DNA of 7,439 nt from a bacterium (lineage in GTDB: Bacteria > BMS3Abin14), in NCBI GenBank assembly GCA_020352595.1, contig CP070682.1, positions 530,575 to 538,013 on the forward strand, read 5' to 3'. The notes below the pieces were generated by a model. That model was given only the letters and a program-made list of their open reading frames with translations. It was not told the origin of the DNA and ran no database searches. Both the position numbers and the translations under genes were made by a program. Shown piece by piece: positions 1 through 6,159 of the stretch; the stretch's first letter is position 1; each line of letters begins with the position of its first letter.

Positions 1-975
1 GAAATCGGCGCCCGCCATCCCGGCCAGGGCCCCGCCGATGGCCCCCGTGATGTGATCGTAGCCCGCCCCTATGTCCGTGACCAGGGGTCCGAGGACGTAG
101 AAGGGTGCGCCGTGGCAGAGCCTCTTCTGGAGGACGACGTTGGCCTGGACCTGGTTCAGGGGAACGTGTCCCGGCCCCTCCACCATGACCTGGACACCTG
201 CTTCCCAGGCCCTGACGGTGAGCTCACCAAGGGTCACCAGCTCCTCGATCTGGGCGGGATCCGTGGCGTCGGCAAGGCTCCCGGGCCTGAGACCGTCCCC
301 GAGGCTGATGGTGACGTCGTGCTCCCTCAGGACCTGCAGGAGCTCATCGTAGCGCGTGTAAAGGGGGTTCTCATGTCCCTCCCTTTCCATCCAGGCGGCC
401 AGGAGGGACCCACCGCGGCTGACGATCCTGGTGATCCTGCCGTGGCTGCGAACCTTTTCCACGGAAGAGCGGGTCACACCGCAGTGCAGGGTGACGAAAT
501 CGACACCGTCCTCGGCGTGTCGCGCCACTGCCTCGATGAGGTCGTCGGAGGTGAAGCGCGACGGGTCCCCGTCCCGCTGGTAGGCTCGTATGGCCGCATC
601 GTAGATGGGAACGGTACCCACAGGGATGGTGGACCGACGGACGATCTCCCGCCTGAGCTCTCCCATGCCCTCCCCGGTGGAAAGGTCCATCACGGCGTCG
701 GCACCGGCATCTATGGCGGCCTGGAGCTTTCTCAGTTCCAGGTCGGGATCGTTGCAGGCCAGGCTGGTGCCGATGTTGGCGTTGACCTTGACGGTGAACG
801 GTTTTCCGATACCCCTCGGCTTGAGGGATCTGTGGGCGTGGTTGGCAGGGATGGCGGCCTCTCCGCTGGCCAGCGCTCCGAGGACCTCCTCGATGCTGAC
901 CTTCTCAGCCTCGGCCACCTGCCTCATGGCATCCGTGGCCCTTCCCTCCAGTGCTGCGATTCTCTGTGTACTCAT
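1..975 (-). CDS. thiC: Phosphomethylpyrimidine synthase ThiC, 3' end cut off by window edge
   Basis: ThiC is a radical-SAM enzyme that rearranges aminoimidazole ribotide (AIR) into HMP phosphate, the pyrimidine half of thiamin, in the cytoplasm. The first 325 residues are visible. Family blocks appear in order: VNANIGTS (64-71), VMDLSTG (95-101), GTVPIY (120-125), FVTLHCG (160-166), SRGGS (186-190), SLGDGLRPG (224-232), VEGPGHVP with its metal-region His (265-272), and a block from APFYVLGPLV through GAGYDHIT (290-310). The short N-terminus fits the roughly 430-residue form rather than the longer enterobacterial type, so about 100 residues should lie beyond the left edge. These include the C-terminal CX2CX4C cluster motif, so intactness cannot be judged. 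The ATG is preceded by GGAG (983-986) with 7 bases between. A 336-base leader separates it from the upstream permease, suggesting its own transcription unit. Confidence 0.97.
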   Translation of the reverse strand, partial: MSTQRIAALEGRATDAMRQVAEAEKVSIEEVLGALASGEAAIPANHAHRSLKPRGIGKPFTVKVNANIGTSLACNDPDLELRKLQAAIDAGADAVMDLSTGEGMGELRREIVRRSTIPVGTVPIYDAAIRAYQRDGDPSRFTSDDLIEAVARHAEDGVDFVTLHCGVTRSSVEKVRSHGRITRIVSRGGSLLAAWMEREGHENPLYTRYDELLQVLREHDVTISLGDGLRPGSLADATDPAQIEELVTLGELTVRAWEAGVQVMVEGPGHVPLNQVQANVVLQKRLCHGAPFYVLGPLVTDIGAGYDHITGAIGGALAGMAGADF

Positions 976-1082
976 TGATCCGCTCCAGTTCAGGGATTGG
1001 TCTTTACCATGTTGAATGATCCAGCGTCGTGTCCCCAGAGTCCCCGCGCACTGTGGTCCCCGTGAGGGCAAACCTCCCATCT

Positions 1083-1095
1083 GTATAAAATATAC
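1083..1095. repeat. AT-rich perfect dyad in the thiC leader
   Basis: GTATA (1083-1087) and TATAC (1091-1095) are perfect inverted repeats around AAA. This is the most AT-rich spot in an otherwise GC-rich leader, about 110 bases upstream of the thiC start. It could be part of a -10 region (TATATT or TATACA on the minus strand), but no matching -35 box was found at 16-18 bases. Promoter status is therefore only a possibility. Confidence 0.35.
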
Positions 1096-1137
1096 CTCGT
1101 TACCGGCCTTCTTTCTCTCCCGGAAGCCCCCGCCCCC

Positions 1138-1157
1138 AGGGGAGAGGGTGCTCCCCT
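1138..1157. repeat. 7-bp inverted repeat (hairpin) in the thiC leader
   Basis: AGGGGAG (1138-1144) pairs with CTCCCCT (1151-1157) around a 6-base loop. On the minus strand it is followed by a G-rich stretch, not a T run, so it does not look like an intrinsic terminator for genes on that strand. On the plus strand only three T residues follow. It may be part of a folded thiC leader. Confidence 0.4.
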
Positions 1158-1269
1158 TTCAGACCGGGGCGGGATGCTATCACACAAAATCCATCCAATA
1201 AAGCCGAAAAAACGCCATAACGCCGAACCGGTTTTCAGGTGGCCGTTTTCTGCCCCGTGTGCCCGCCCT

Positions 1270-1290
1270 CCCCGCGTCCTCCCTGCGGGG
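1270..1290. repeat. GC hairpin just downstream of the permease stop
   Basis: CCCCGC (1270-1275) pairs with GCGGGG (1285-1290) around a 9-base loop, starting 21 bases after the stop codon of the permease gene. There is no T tract directly after it on the minus strand; the nearest T6 run lies about 60 bases further on. It may protect the 3' end of the message or mark factor-dependent termination, but it is not a textbook intrinsic terminator. Confidence 0.4.
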
Positions 1291-1311
1291 CGGATCCCGC
1301 CATCGAGGTCC

Positions 1312-2655
1312 TCACTTCATGTACGGGAGGACCCAGACGAGAACCATCAGCACATAGCAGATCACCAGGGATGCGATGACATAGGGGACGGTGTAGCCGA
1401 AGAACTCCTTGAGGGAGAACTTCACGCCGTCCTCCTTCTCTCCCATGGAAAGGGCGACGAAGAGAGCGGGAGCTCCGGCGATGGTGAGGTTGCTGCCCAG
1501 TGTGCCGGACCAGACGAGACCCCAGTAGTACGGCCAGACGTTGATCCCCTGGGTGTCACCCAGGTCCCGGATCACGTAAAGGAGCGTCAGGATGAACGCG
1601 TCGTGCTCCACGACACCCACGAAGGGGGCGGTGACCCAGAAAAGAACAGACGTTCCCACCAGCAGCCCCTTCTGGATGAAGGGAACGAGCCAGCCAGCCA
1701 CGATGTCAAGGATGTGGGTGTGCTCCAGCCCTCCCACCAGGGCGAAGAGGGCCGCGTAAAAGCCGATGGCGTTCCACTCTATGTCCGAGAGCATCTCCTC
1801 CAGATCCGGCACGTCGAAGTTCAGGGGTTTTTTGAGGATCTCGATGGCCAGGACCAGGATGATGGCCCCCGCGAAGGCGATGAAGCCCAGCTTGACGCCC
1901 AGGTACTGCCTCAGCGACATGCCGATGATGGTGAGCAGGAACCCGCCGACGACCAGGAAGGCGAACTTCTTGTCCTTGAGGTGCTCAACCTGCTGGCCCA
2001 CCGCGGCGTGTGCCGCCTCCTCGTCCAGGACACAGGCGGACAGGGGCGATTTGAGGAACTTGAAGTAGAAGAGGGTGCAGACGATGAGGTAGGTCACGGT
2101 GAGGATGAAGAAGGACGAGGGCCTTCCGGAGTGCCAGATGAAGCCCGCGAACTCCACGCCCGAGACGCTGTGCAGCATCTGCGGCGGCAGGTCTCCCAGC
2201 AGCAGCGCCGTGCCCATGAAGTTGGAGCACAGCCCTATGAACAGGATGGGTCCCGTGGCCGCGAAGCCGTAGAGCTTACGGATGTGGAAGATGATGGGGG
2301 CCAGCATGAGCACGACAACGACGTTGTCGATGAACATGGACACGAAGCCGGCGAGGCCTCCGATGAGGGTCACGAAGAGCGGGATGTTCCCCCTCGACAG
2401 ATGGAGCGTACGGTCGGCCAGAAACTCCGGGATGCCCGTCTTGCCGAAGTAGCCGGCGATGAGCCAGACGCTGATGAGGATCATCATGACGTTCCAGTCC
2501 ACGAACTGGAAAGCCTGGACCTCCGTCATGCTCCCCACGGCCACCATGGCGATGACGCCCAGAAGGGCGGCCACGACGGTGTCGATCTTGCGGATGATGA
2601 CGAAGATGATCGTGACCACGAAAATAAGGGTTGTGATGATCTGGATGGGCTCCAT
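1312..2655 (-). CDS. ArsB/NhaD-type (ion transporter superfamily) permease
   Basis: A 447-residue integral membrane protein with roughly 11 hydrophobic segments in two homologous halves. The first half carries FIDNVVVVLML (108-118) and FMGTALLLGDLPP (146-158), matching the family's DNVTT and GGTATLIGDPPN blocks. The second half carries EWNAIGFYAALFALVGGLE (293-311) and GSNLTIAGAPALFVA (387-401), equivalent to the GGNATLIGASAN block. These place it with ArsB arsenite permeases, NhaD Na+/H+ antiporters and related carboxylate carriers, acting in the inner membrane. Family motifs do not fix the substrate. Where relatives have a second Asp-Asn pair, this protein reads VVEHDAF (348-354). No arsR, arsA or arsC lies nearby, so an arsenic role is not supported. 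It follows the dehydrogenase/epimerase gene by 79 bases. CCTCC on the plus strand (2668-2672) gives GGAGG 12 bases from the ATG, and a nearer AGAGG lies 3 bases away; neither spacing is ideal. Confidence 0.88.
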   Translation of the reverse strand: MEPIQIITTLIFVVTIIFVIIRKIDTVVAALLGVIAMVAVGSMTEVQAFQFVDWNVMMILISVWLIAGYFGKTGIPEFLADRTLHLSRGNIPLFVTLIGGLAGFVSMFIDNVVVVLMLAPIIFHIRKLYGFAATGPILFIGLCSNFMGTALLLGDLPPQMLHSVSGVEFAGFIWHSGRPSSFFILTVTYLIVCTLFYFKFLKSPLSACVLDEEAAHAAVGQQVEHLKDKKFAFLVVGGFLLTIIGMSLRQYLGVKLGFIAFAGAIILVLAIEILKKPLNFDVPDLEEMLSDIEWNAIGFYAALFALVGGLEHTHILDIVAGWLVPFIQKGLLVGTSVLFWVTAPFVGVVEHDAFILTLLYVIRDLGDTQGINVWPYYWGLVWSGTLGSNLTIAGAPALFVALSMGEKEDGVKFSLKEFFGYTVPYVIASLVICYVLMVLVWVLPYMK

Positions 2656-2734
2656 CGTCCTCTCTCTCCTCCGTATTCCGTTGCCGCTGCGCCAGTATGA
2701 AGGGTGCGTTTCCCCTGTTCCAGGTCCGGACGGA

Positions 2735-3685
2735 TCAGGTGTCCTGTCCGCCCCGGGTCATGTCCCGCCACGTCCTCTCTATGGCCTGCGCCAGGGACGC
2801 CTTGGCCAGCGAGGCCTCCGTGGGTCGGTATCCGAGAAGGTCACGGGCCGCGGCGTCGGACAGATCCCATGGATCGGCGAGAAAAGCGCTCCCCGCCCAC
2901 TGGTCCCTCGGAACGCTCCTGACCTCGCAGCCGGAGCCCGTGGCATCCCGGACCATGTGTGCAACCTCTTCCCAACTCACATAGACGGTTGAGAAGTTGA
3001 AGGTACGGCCGTAGGCCTTGGGGTTGAAGAGGCAAAGTTCCATGCCCTTCGCCAGGTCGTCCATGGCCACGAAACTGCCGCCGGATTCACCCGGCACCTC
3101 GATGGGACCTCCGGCCGCGGCGGTTTTGAGCATCTCCCTGAGGTGTTTGCCGGCGATGTCCTTTCCGAAGGCCCACCAGAACCTCATGACGGTGACCGGC
3201 AGCCCCCTCTCCTTCCAGTACATCAGACAGAGCTTCTCGGCAGCGGCCTTGGAGATGCCGTATAGGGGTTTCCGGGCCTCCTCCACCAAAAGGGGATGTT
3301 CCTCGTCTATGGGGGAATACCTGGGTTTCCCGTAGACCACTGCCGTGCTGGTGTAGATCAGGTGCCTCACATTCTGCCGGACGCACTCCTCGAGGAGATA
3401 AACGTGCCCTTTAAGGTCCTTTTCGAGGATCTCCAGAGGGTCGCCGGAGAAGCTCCAGGCCAGGTGCAGGACGGCGTCAACTCCCTGGACAGCCGACTCG
3501 AGGATGTCCCTGTCCTCGACACCGCCCCGGGTGAGCGTCAGATTCTCATGCACCACACCCTTGAGCGGTTCGACGTCCCTGTCCAGGACCCTGACCTCGT
3601 GGCCCTCTTCCAGCAGCGCCGAGGTCCAGTGCCTGCCCACCGATCCCGCTCCTCCGGTTATCAGGAGCCTGCATTTCCGGGCCAT
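2735..3685 (-). CDS. NAD-dependent epimerase/dehydratase family protein (extended SDR)
   Basis: A 316-residue cytoplasmic Rossmann-fold enzyme of the extended short-chain dehydrogenase class, which includes UDP-sugar epimerases, dehydratases and uronate dehydrogenases. Counting from this start, the dinucleotide motif TGGAGSVG is at 10-17, an acidic Asp after the second strand at 35 favours NAD(H), HLA is at 74-76, the catalytic Ser lies in STAVVYG (113-119), and YGISK supplies Tyr142 and Lys146. The catalytic set looks complete. An ATG seven codons upstream (3706) has no ribosome site in front of it, whereas this ATG has GGAGG at 3697-3701, 11 bases away, so I prefer the shorter form. It lies between tctA (85 bases upstream) and the permease gene (79 bases downstream). 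A role in oxidising or epimerising the imported sugar acid or hydroxy acid is possible but is inference from context; nucleotide-sugar metabolism is the alternative. Confidence 0.9.
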   Translation of the reverse strand: MARKCRLLITGGAGSVGRHWTSALLEEGHEVRVLDRDVEPLKGVVHENLTLTRGGVEDRDILESAVQGVDAVLHLAWSFSGDPLEILEKDLKGHVYLLEECVRQNVRHLIYTSTAVVYGKPRYSPIDEEHPLLVEEARKPLYGISKAAAEKLCLMYWKERGLPVTVMRFWWAFGKDIAGKHLREMLKTAAAGGPIEVPGESGGSFVAMDDLAKGMELCLFNPKAYGRTFNFSTVYVSWEEVAHMVRDATGSGCEVRSVPRDQWAGSAFLADPWDLSDAAARDLLGYRPTEASLAKASLAQAIERTWRDMTRGGQDT

Positions 3686-3696
3686 GGCGCCCCTAC

Positions 3697-3701
3697 CCTC
3701 C
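3697..3701 (-). promoter_or_regulatory. Ribosome binding site deciding the dehydrogenase/epimerase start
   Basis: GGAGG on the minus strand lies 11 bases before the ATG at 3685 and inside the possible extension from 3706. The region before 3706 is C-rich with no Shine-Dalgarno match at useful spacing. This supports starting at 3685, although 11 bases is near the long end of the usual spacing. Confidence 0.55.
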
Positions 3702-3770
3702 TGCATGCTGACGGGGGACCACCGTCGCCGTCTCCTTAACCATCGTCCCGATGGGCTGCGGCATCCCTCA

Positions 3771-5300
3771 TCAGGCCTGGGCCGCCTCGCCTCCCGTCTT
3801 CATCCTGGCCCTGAAGTACTTGAAGGCCGGCAGGGCGAAGAGGAAGATGGCGACGATCATGAAGACCGCCGAGATGGGGCGCGTGAAGAAGATGCCGAAG
3901 GACCCGTCGCTCATGATGAGGCTCTGCCTCAGGAACCTCTCCGTCATGTCTCCGAGCACGAGGGCCACCGCCAGGGGCGCAAGGGGATATTTGGCCTTTT
4001 TCATCCCGTACCCCACGATGCCGAAGATCAGGGTGACCCAGACGTCGAACATGAGGTTGCGCATGACGTAGCTCCCCACGAAGCACGCGATGACGATGAT
4101 GGGTGTCAGCAGGCCCCATGGGATCCTCATGATGGACGCCAGCATGGGCGTCCCTAGCAGGCAGATGAGGAGGCATACCGTACCCGCCAGGAAAAGGCTG
4201 GCGATGAGACCCCACACGAAGACGGGCTGCTCCATGAACAGGCGCGGTCCGGGCCACAGCCCCCACATGTATAGACCCGCCAGGAGCACCGCCGCCGTGG
4301 GCGACCCAGGGATGCCCAGGGAGATCATGGGCAGGAGTGCGCCGCACCCGGCGGAGTTGGCGGCCGACTGGGGGGCGATTATCCCCTCGATGGCCCCATG
4401 GCCGTACTTTTCAGGGTTCTTGGAGTACTGCTTGGCCAGCCCGTAGCCCAGGAAGGAGGCGGGCGTGGCTCCGGTTCCGGGAAGGACCCCCACGAAGAAC
4501 CCCATGATGGAGGCGGCCACAGTCTGGGGGAAGAACTTCTTGATCTCGATCATACCCTCAACGACGTCCTTCCACCCCACCTTGGCCTGGATCCTCTGCT
4601 TGAGCTCCTCCTCGCTGGTGAAACGGTCCTCGGCGTCCACGAGGATCTCCCCGATGCCGAAAAGGCCGATGGTCACAGGCACGAAATGGAAGCCGTTGAG
4701 GAACTGGATGGTGCCGAAGGTCAGCCTGGGCATCCCGGTGACCACGTCGAGCCCCGCCGCCGTCAGAAGAAGTCCGAAGGCGGTGCTGGCCAGCGTCTTG
4801 ACCGGGTGCCCCGTGCCGAGGCCCACGAAGGTGCTGAAGGCCAGGAGCATGATGCAGAACATCTCCGGCGGCCCGAAACGCAGCGCGAAAAGCGCCAGGG
4901 GCATGGCCGCCACCACGAAGAAGAAGGCCGCGATGACAATGCCGATGAAGGAGGAGAGGAAGGCGGTGGCCAGCGCCAGCCCCGCCTTCCCCTGCCTGGC
5001 CATGGGGTACCCGTCGAAGATGAGGGCCACCGACCAGGGCTCCCCCGGTATGGCGAAGAGAACCGATGTGATGACACCTCCGAAGAGTGCGCCCCAGTAG
5101 ATGGCGGCCAGGAATATGATGGCCACCTCGGGCGGGACCAGGACCGTCAGGGGAAGCAGGAGGGCCACGCCCGCCGTCCCCCCCAGCCCGGGGAGAACCC
5201 CGATGGCCAGGCCCAGCAACAGCCCCACTGTCATCAAGAGGAGGGAGAGGGGTTGTATCGCCACCCCGAATCCCACCATAAGGTTAGCCAAGGTTTCCAT
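3771..5300 (-). CDS. tctA: TctA-family large permease of a tripartite tricarboxylate transporter
   Basis: A 509-residue membrane protein, the normal size for TctA, with about 12 hydrophobic segments. TctA forms the ion-coupled translocation channel of TTT systems and works with TctB and the secreted binding protein TctC. The twofold family repeat is clear: GLAIGVLPGLGGTAG (30-44) in the first half and GFFVGVLPGTGATPAS (267-282) in the second. Other hallmarks are GALFGGVITSVLFAIPGEP (70-88), DGYPMARQGKAG (96-107), and the block 300-350 with APQSAANSA, GALLPMISLGIPGS and a final GLWPGP. A charged loop (about 222-257) separates the halves. AGGAGG (5306-5311) sits 5 bases before the ATG, an ideal site. 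The gene lies 275 bases after tctB, an unusually wide gap for a TTT operon, and 85 bases before the dehydrogenase/epimerase gene. The family is certain; the substrate is unknown, and citrate is not implied by the name. Confidence 0.97.
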   Translation of the reverse strand: METLANLMVGFGVAIQPLSLLLMTVGLLLGLAIGVLPGLGGTAGVALLLPLTVLVPPEVAIIFLAAIYWGALFGGVITSVLFAIPGEPWSVALIFDGYPMARQGKAGLALATAFLSSFIGIVIAAFFFVVAAMPLALFALRFGPPEMFCIMLLAFSTFVGLGTGHPVKTLASTAFGLLLTAAGLDVVTGMPRLTFGTIQFLNGFHFVPVTIGLFGIGEILVDAEDRFTSEEELKQRIQAKVGWKDVVEGMIEIKKFFPQTVAASIMGFFVGVLPGTGATPASFLGYGLAKQYSKNPEKYGHGAIEGIIAPQSAANSAGCGALLPMISLGIPGSPTAAVLLAGLYMWGLWPGPRLFMEQPVFVWGLIASLFLAGTVCLLICLLGTPMLASIMRIPWGLLTPIIVIACFVGSYVMRNLMFDVWVTLIFGIVGYGMKKAKYPLAPLAVALVLGDMTERFLRQSLIMSDGSFGIFFTRPISAVFMIVAIFLFALPAFKYFRARMKTGGEAAQA

Positions 5301-5575
5301 CGATGCCTCCTGTTCTGATCCCGCTCTTAAAACCTCGCCTGTTCAATGTCTTACCCTCCACTGTGAAGCCTTCAACGGCCTTCGAAGGGCTCATTTTCCA
5401 GTTATCTCCGGCAGACGCTCCCGGAACGGCCCCGAAGCGGGCTGTCTGTTCCCTCAGGGTGCTGGAGCTCTCCCGGACGCGCCGGGGACCCGGTGTCCTG
5501 CCGTTCCGGGCAGGGACTTCGGGCCATCGGGTCCCTCCACGGCACTGCTCATCATGAATGTCATCCCTCTGAAGC
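5301..5575 (-). other. 275-base gap between tctB and tctA, no convincing gene
   Basis: No family is recognisable in any frame. A minus-strand frame (about 5454-5564, starting ATGACATTC) gives a 36-residue peptide rich in Pro, Gly and Ala with only a poor ribosome site (AGAGGG touching the ATG), and I do not call it. The gap holds a hairpin (5495-5517), a 10-bp palindrome CCTTCGAAGG (5379-5388) and the strong tctA ribosome site. No promoter with good -35 and -10 boxes was found; TTGAAC (minus strand, near 5341-5346) lacks a partner -10. Confidence 0.6.
5495..5517. repeat. Stem-loop between tctB and tctA
   Basis: CCTGCC (5497-5502) pairs with GGCAGG (5509-5514) around a 6-base loop. GT (5495-5496) can extend the stem by pairing with AC (5516-5517) if one base (5515) bulges. 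It starts about 60 bases after the tctB stop in the direction of transcription. No T run follows on the minus strand, so an RNA-stability or folding role is more likely than intrinsic termination. Confidence 0.4.
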
Positions 5576-6046
5576 TCAGAAGATGAACAGTCCCTTGTAG
5601 TACAGGGGACTCTTGGGCAGCGCGATGCTGAGTCCCTTCTCCATACCGAAATAGACGGCCAGCGTCGTGATGAACGTGAAAGCGACAACTGCGGGCCATC
5701 TGTGCTTGCCCAGCCATCTGCTGAAGATGGCGCAGAAGATGAAGGTCGAGATGTAGACCCCCAGGTACGATATGGCGACGGTCAGTCCGATGGAAAGCGC
5801 CAGCACCCGGATGGCTTCCCACATCCCTCTGCTGCTGATGAAGAATGGCTCCTCCGCTTTCTTGCGCAGCTCCTTGATGAAGATGGATCCGGACGACACC
5901 AGGAGCAGGAGCCCGAGCCAGAAGATGACGAAGCCCGCTTTAGGTCCCCATTCCTCCCAGCCGAAGCCCAGCCTGATGGATTCGCCAATGCATATCAGCG
6001 CCACTATGCCGAACACCGCGGCAAGTATAAGCTCACCCTTTTTCAA
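5576..6046 (-). CDS. tctB: TctB-family small membrane subunit of the TTT transporter
   Basis: A 156-residue protein of the usual TctB size, with four hydrophobic segments at about 7-22, 38-55, 80-97 and 98-134 (the last broken by a short basic loop, RWLGKHRW). The GPKAGFVIFWLGLLLL block (35-50) corresponds to the family's GPGFFP...LGLLLL region. TctB is a poorly conserved partner of TctA needed for uptake in characterised systems. It lies in the inner membrane. The start codon is TTG: AGGAGG (6052-6057) lies exactly 5 bases upstream and the following residues (KKGELILAA) form a good N-terminus. It follows tctC after a 113-base gap containing two stem-loops, and precedes tctA. Identification rests on size, topology and position more than on sequence motifs. 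Confidence 0.9.
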   Translation of the reverse strand: MKKGELILAAVFGIVALICIGESIRLGFGWEEWGPKAGFVIFWLGLLLLVSSGSIFIKELRKKAEEPFFISSRGMWEAIRVLALSIGLTVAISYLGVYISTFIFCAIFSRWLGKHRWPAVVAFTFITTLAVYFGMEKGLSIALPKSPLYYKGLFIF

Positions 6047-6051
6047 GTCGG

Positions 6052-6057
6052 CCTCCT
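6052..6057 (-). promoter_or_regulatory. Ribosome binding site fixing a TTG start for tctB
   Basis: AGGAGG on the minus strand is followed by 5 bases (6047-6051) and then TTG at 6046-6044. No ATG or GTG at comparable spacing is in frame, so the TTG is the likely start. Confidence 0.75.
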
Positions 6058-6071
6058 AGCCCTTTCTGGAA

Positions 6072-6109
6072 GGGGGGGGTGAGGGTGTGAAATGCCCGTC
6101 ACCCCCCCC
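6072..6109. repeat. 11-bp perfect stem-loop with G8/C8 arms between tctC and tctB
   Basis: GGGGGGGGTGA (6072-6082) and TCACCCCCCCC (6099-6109) are perfect inverted repeats. Inside the 16-base loop, GGG (6083-6085) can pair with CCC (6095-6097), extending the stem past one bulged base. It begins about 50 bases after the tctC stop and ends 15 bases before the tctB ribosome site. There is no T tract after it, so it is not an intrinsic terminator. Strong stem-loops after binding-protein genes are known in other transporter operons to protect the upstream message and keep the binding protein more abundant than the permease; that role is inferred here. Confidence 0.7.
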
Positions 6110-6123
6110 GCATGTCAGATCAT

Positions 6124-6142
6124 GCCTGAATCAACCTCAGGC
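6124..6142. repeat. Second stem-loop just after tctC
   Basis: GCCTGA (6124-6129) pairs perfectly with TCAGGC (6137-6142) around a 7-base loop. It lies 17 bases after the tctC stop and 14 bases before the larger hairpin, so the two form a tandem pair in the tctC-tctB spacer. No T run follows on the minus strand. Confidence 0.55.
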
Positions 6143-6159
6143 GGGACACTTTTCGTGGG

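Larger units (their letters stand above)
976..1311 (-). other. 336-base gap upstream of thiC, no gene seen
   Basis: No convincing coding region is present on either strand. Reading toward thiC, it holds a GC hairpin just after the permease stop (1270-1290), a T6 run (about 1206-1211) without a good stem directly before it, a 7-bp hairpin (1138-1157), a small AT-rich dyad (1083-1095) and three GGGGAC direct repeats (1031-1061). A TPP riboswitch is common ahead of thiC, but its conserved core elements (CTGAGA, ACCTGATC and the AGGGA end) were not found by eye on this strand. No clear sigma-70 promoter stands out either. The length suggests thiC has its own promoter and perhaps an unrecognised leader control. 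Confidence 0.6.

Noticed and set aside
52..978. A 308-codon plus-strand frame opposite thiC
   Set aside because: The minus strand encodes unmistakable ThiC blocks throughout. The plus frame is a by-product of GC-biased codons.
1138..1159. Intrinsic terminator on the plus strand (stem followed by TTT)
   Set aside because: Only three T residues follow and there is no plus-strand gene for it to end.
1203..1234. Intrinsic terminator after the permease gene using the T6 run near 1206-1211
   Set aside because: The sequence directly before the T run on the minus strand (GGCGTTATGGCG) is a direct repeat and does not fold into a stem. The AACCGGTT palindrome is too far away and too short.
1312..2655. 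Arsenic-resistance function for the ArsB-like permease
   Set aside because: No arsR, arsA, arsC or arsD is adjacent, and the similarity is to the wider superfamily rather than to ArsB specifically.
1174..2700. A 508-codon open frame on the plus strand opposite the permease gene
   Set aside because: The translation is dominated by Asp, Glu, His and Gly with no family resemblance, as expected from the reverse complement of a GC-rich membrane-protein gene. The minus-strand frame has clear transporter motifs.
3686..3706. A seven-codon longer start for the dehydrogenase/epimerase at 3706
   Set aside because: No Shine-Dalgarno match precedes it, and the extra residues (MQEGRGA) include the ribosome site of the next ATG. 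Not excluded, only less likely.
4398..5318. A 306-codon plus-strand frame opposite tctA
   Set aside because: Low-complexity charged translation (rich in Glu, Gly, His and Arg) opposite a well-supported TctA gene.
5284..5688. A 134-codon minus-strand frame across the tctB-tctA gap
   Set aside because: It overlaps the end of tctB and the start of tctA in another frame, has an Arg/Ser-rich translation with no recognisable domain, and would cover the tctA ribosome site.
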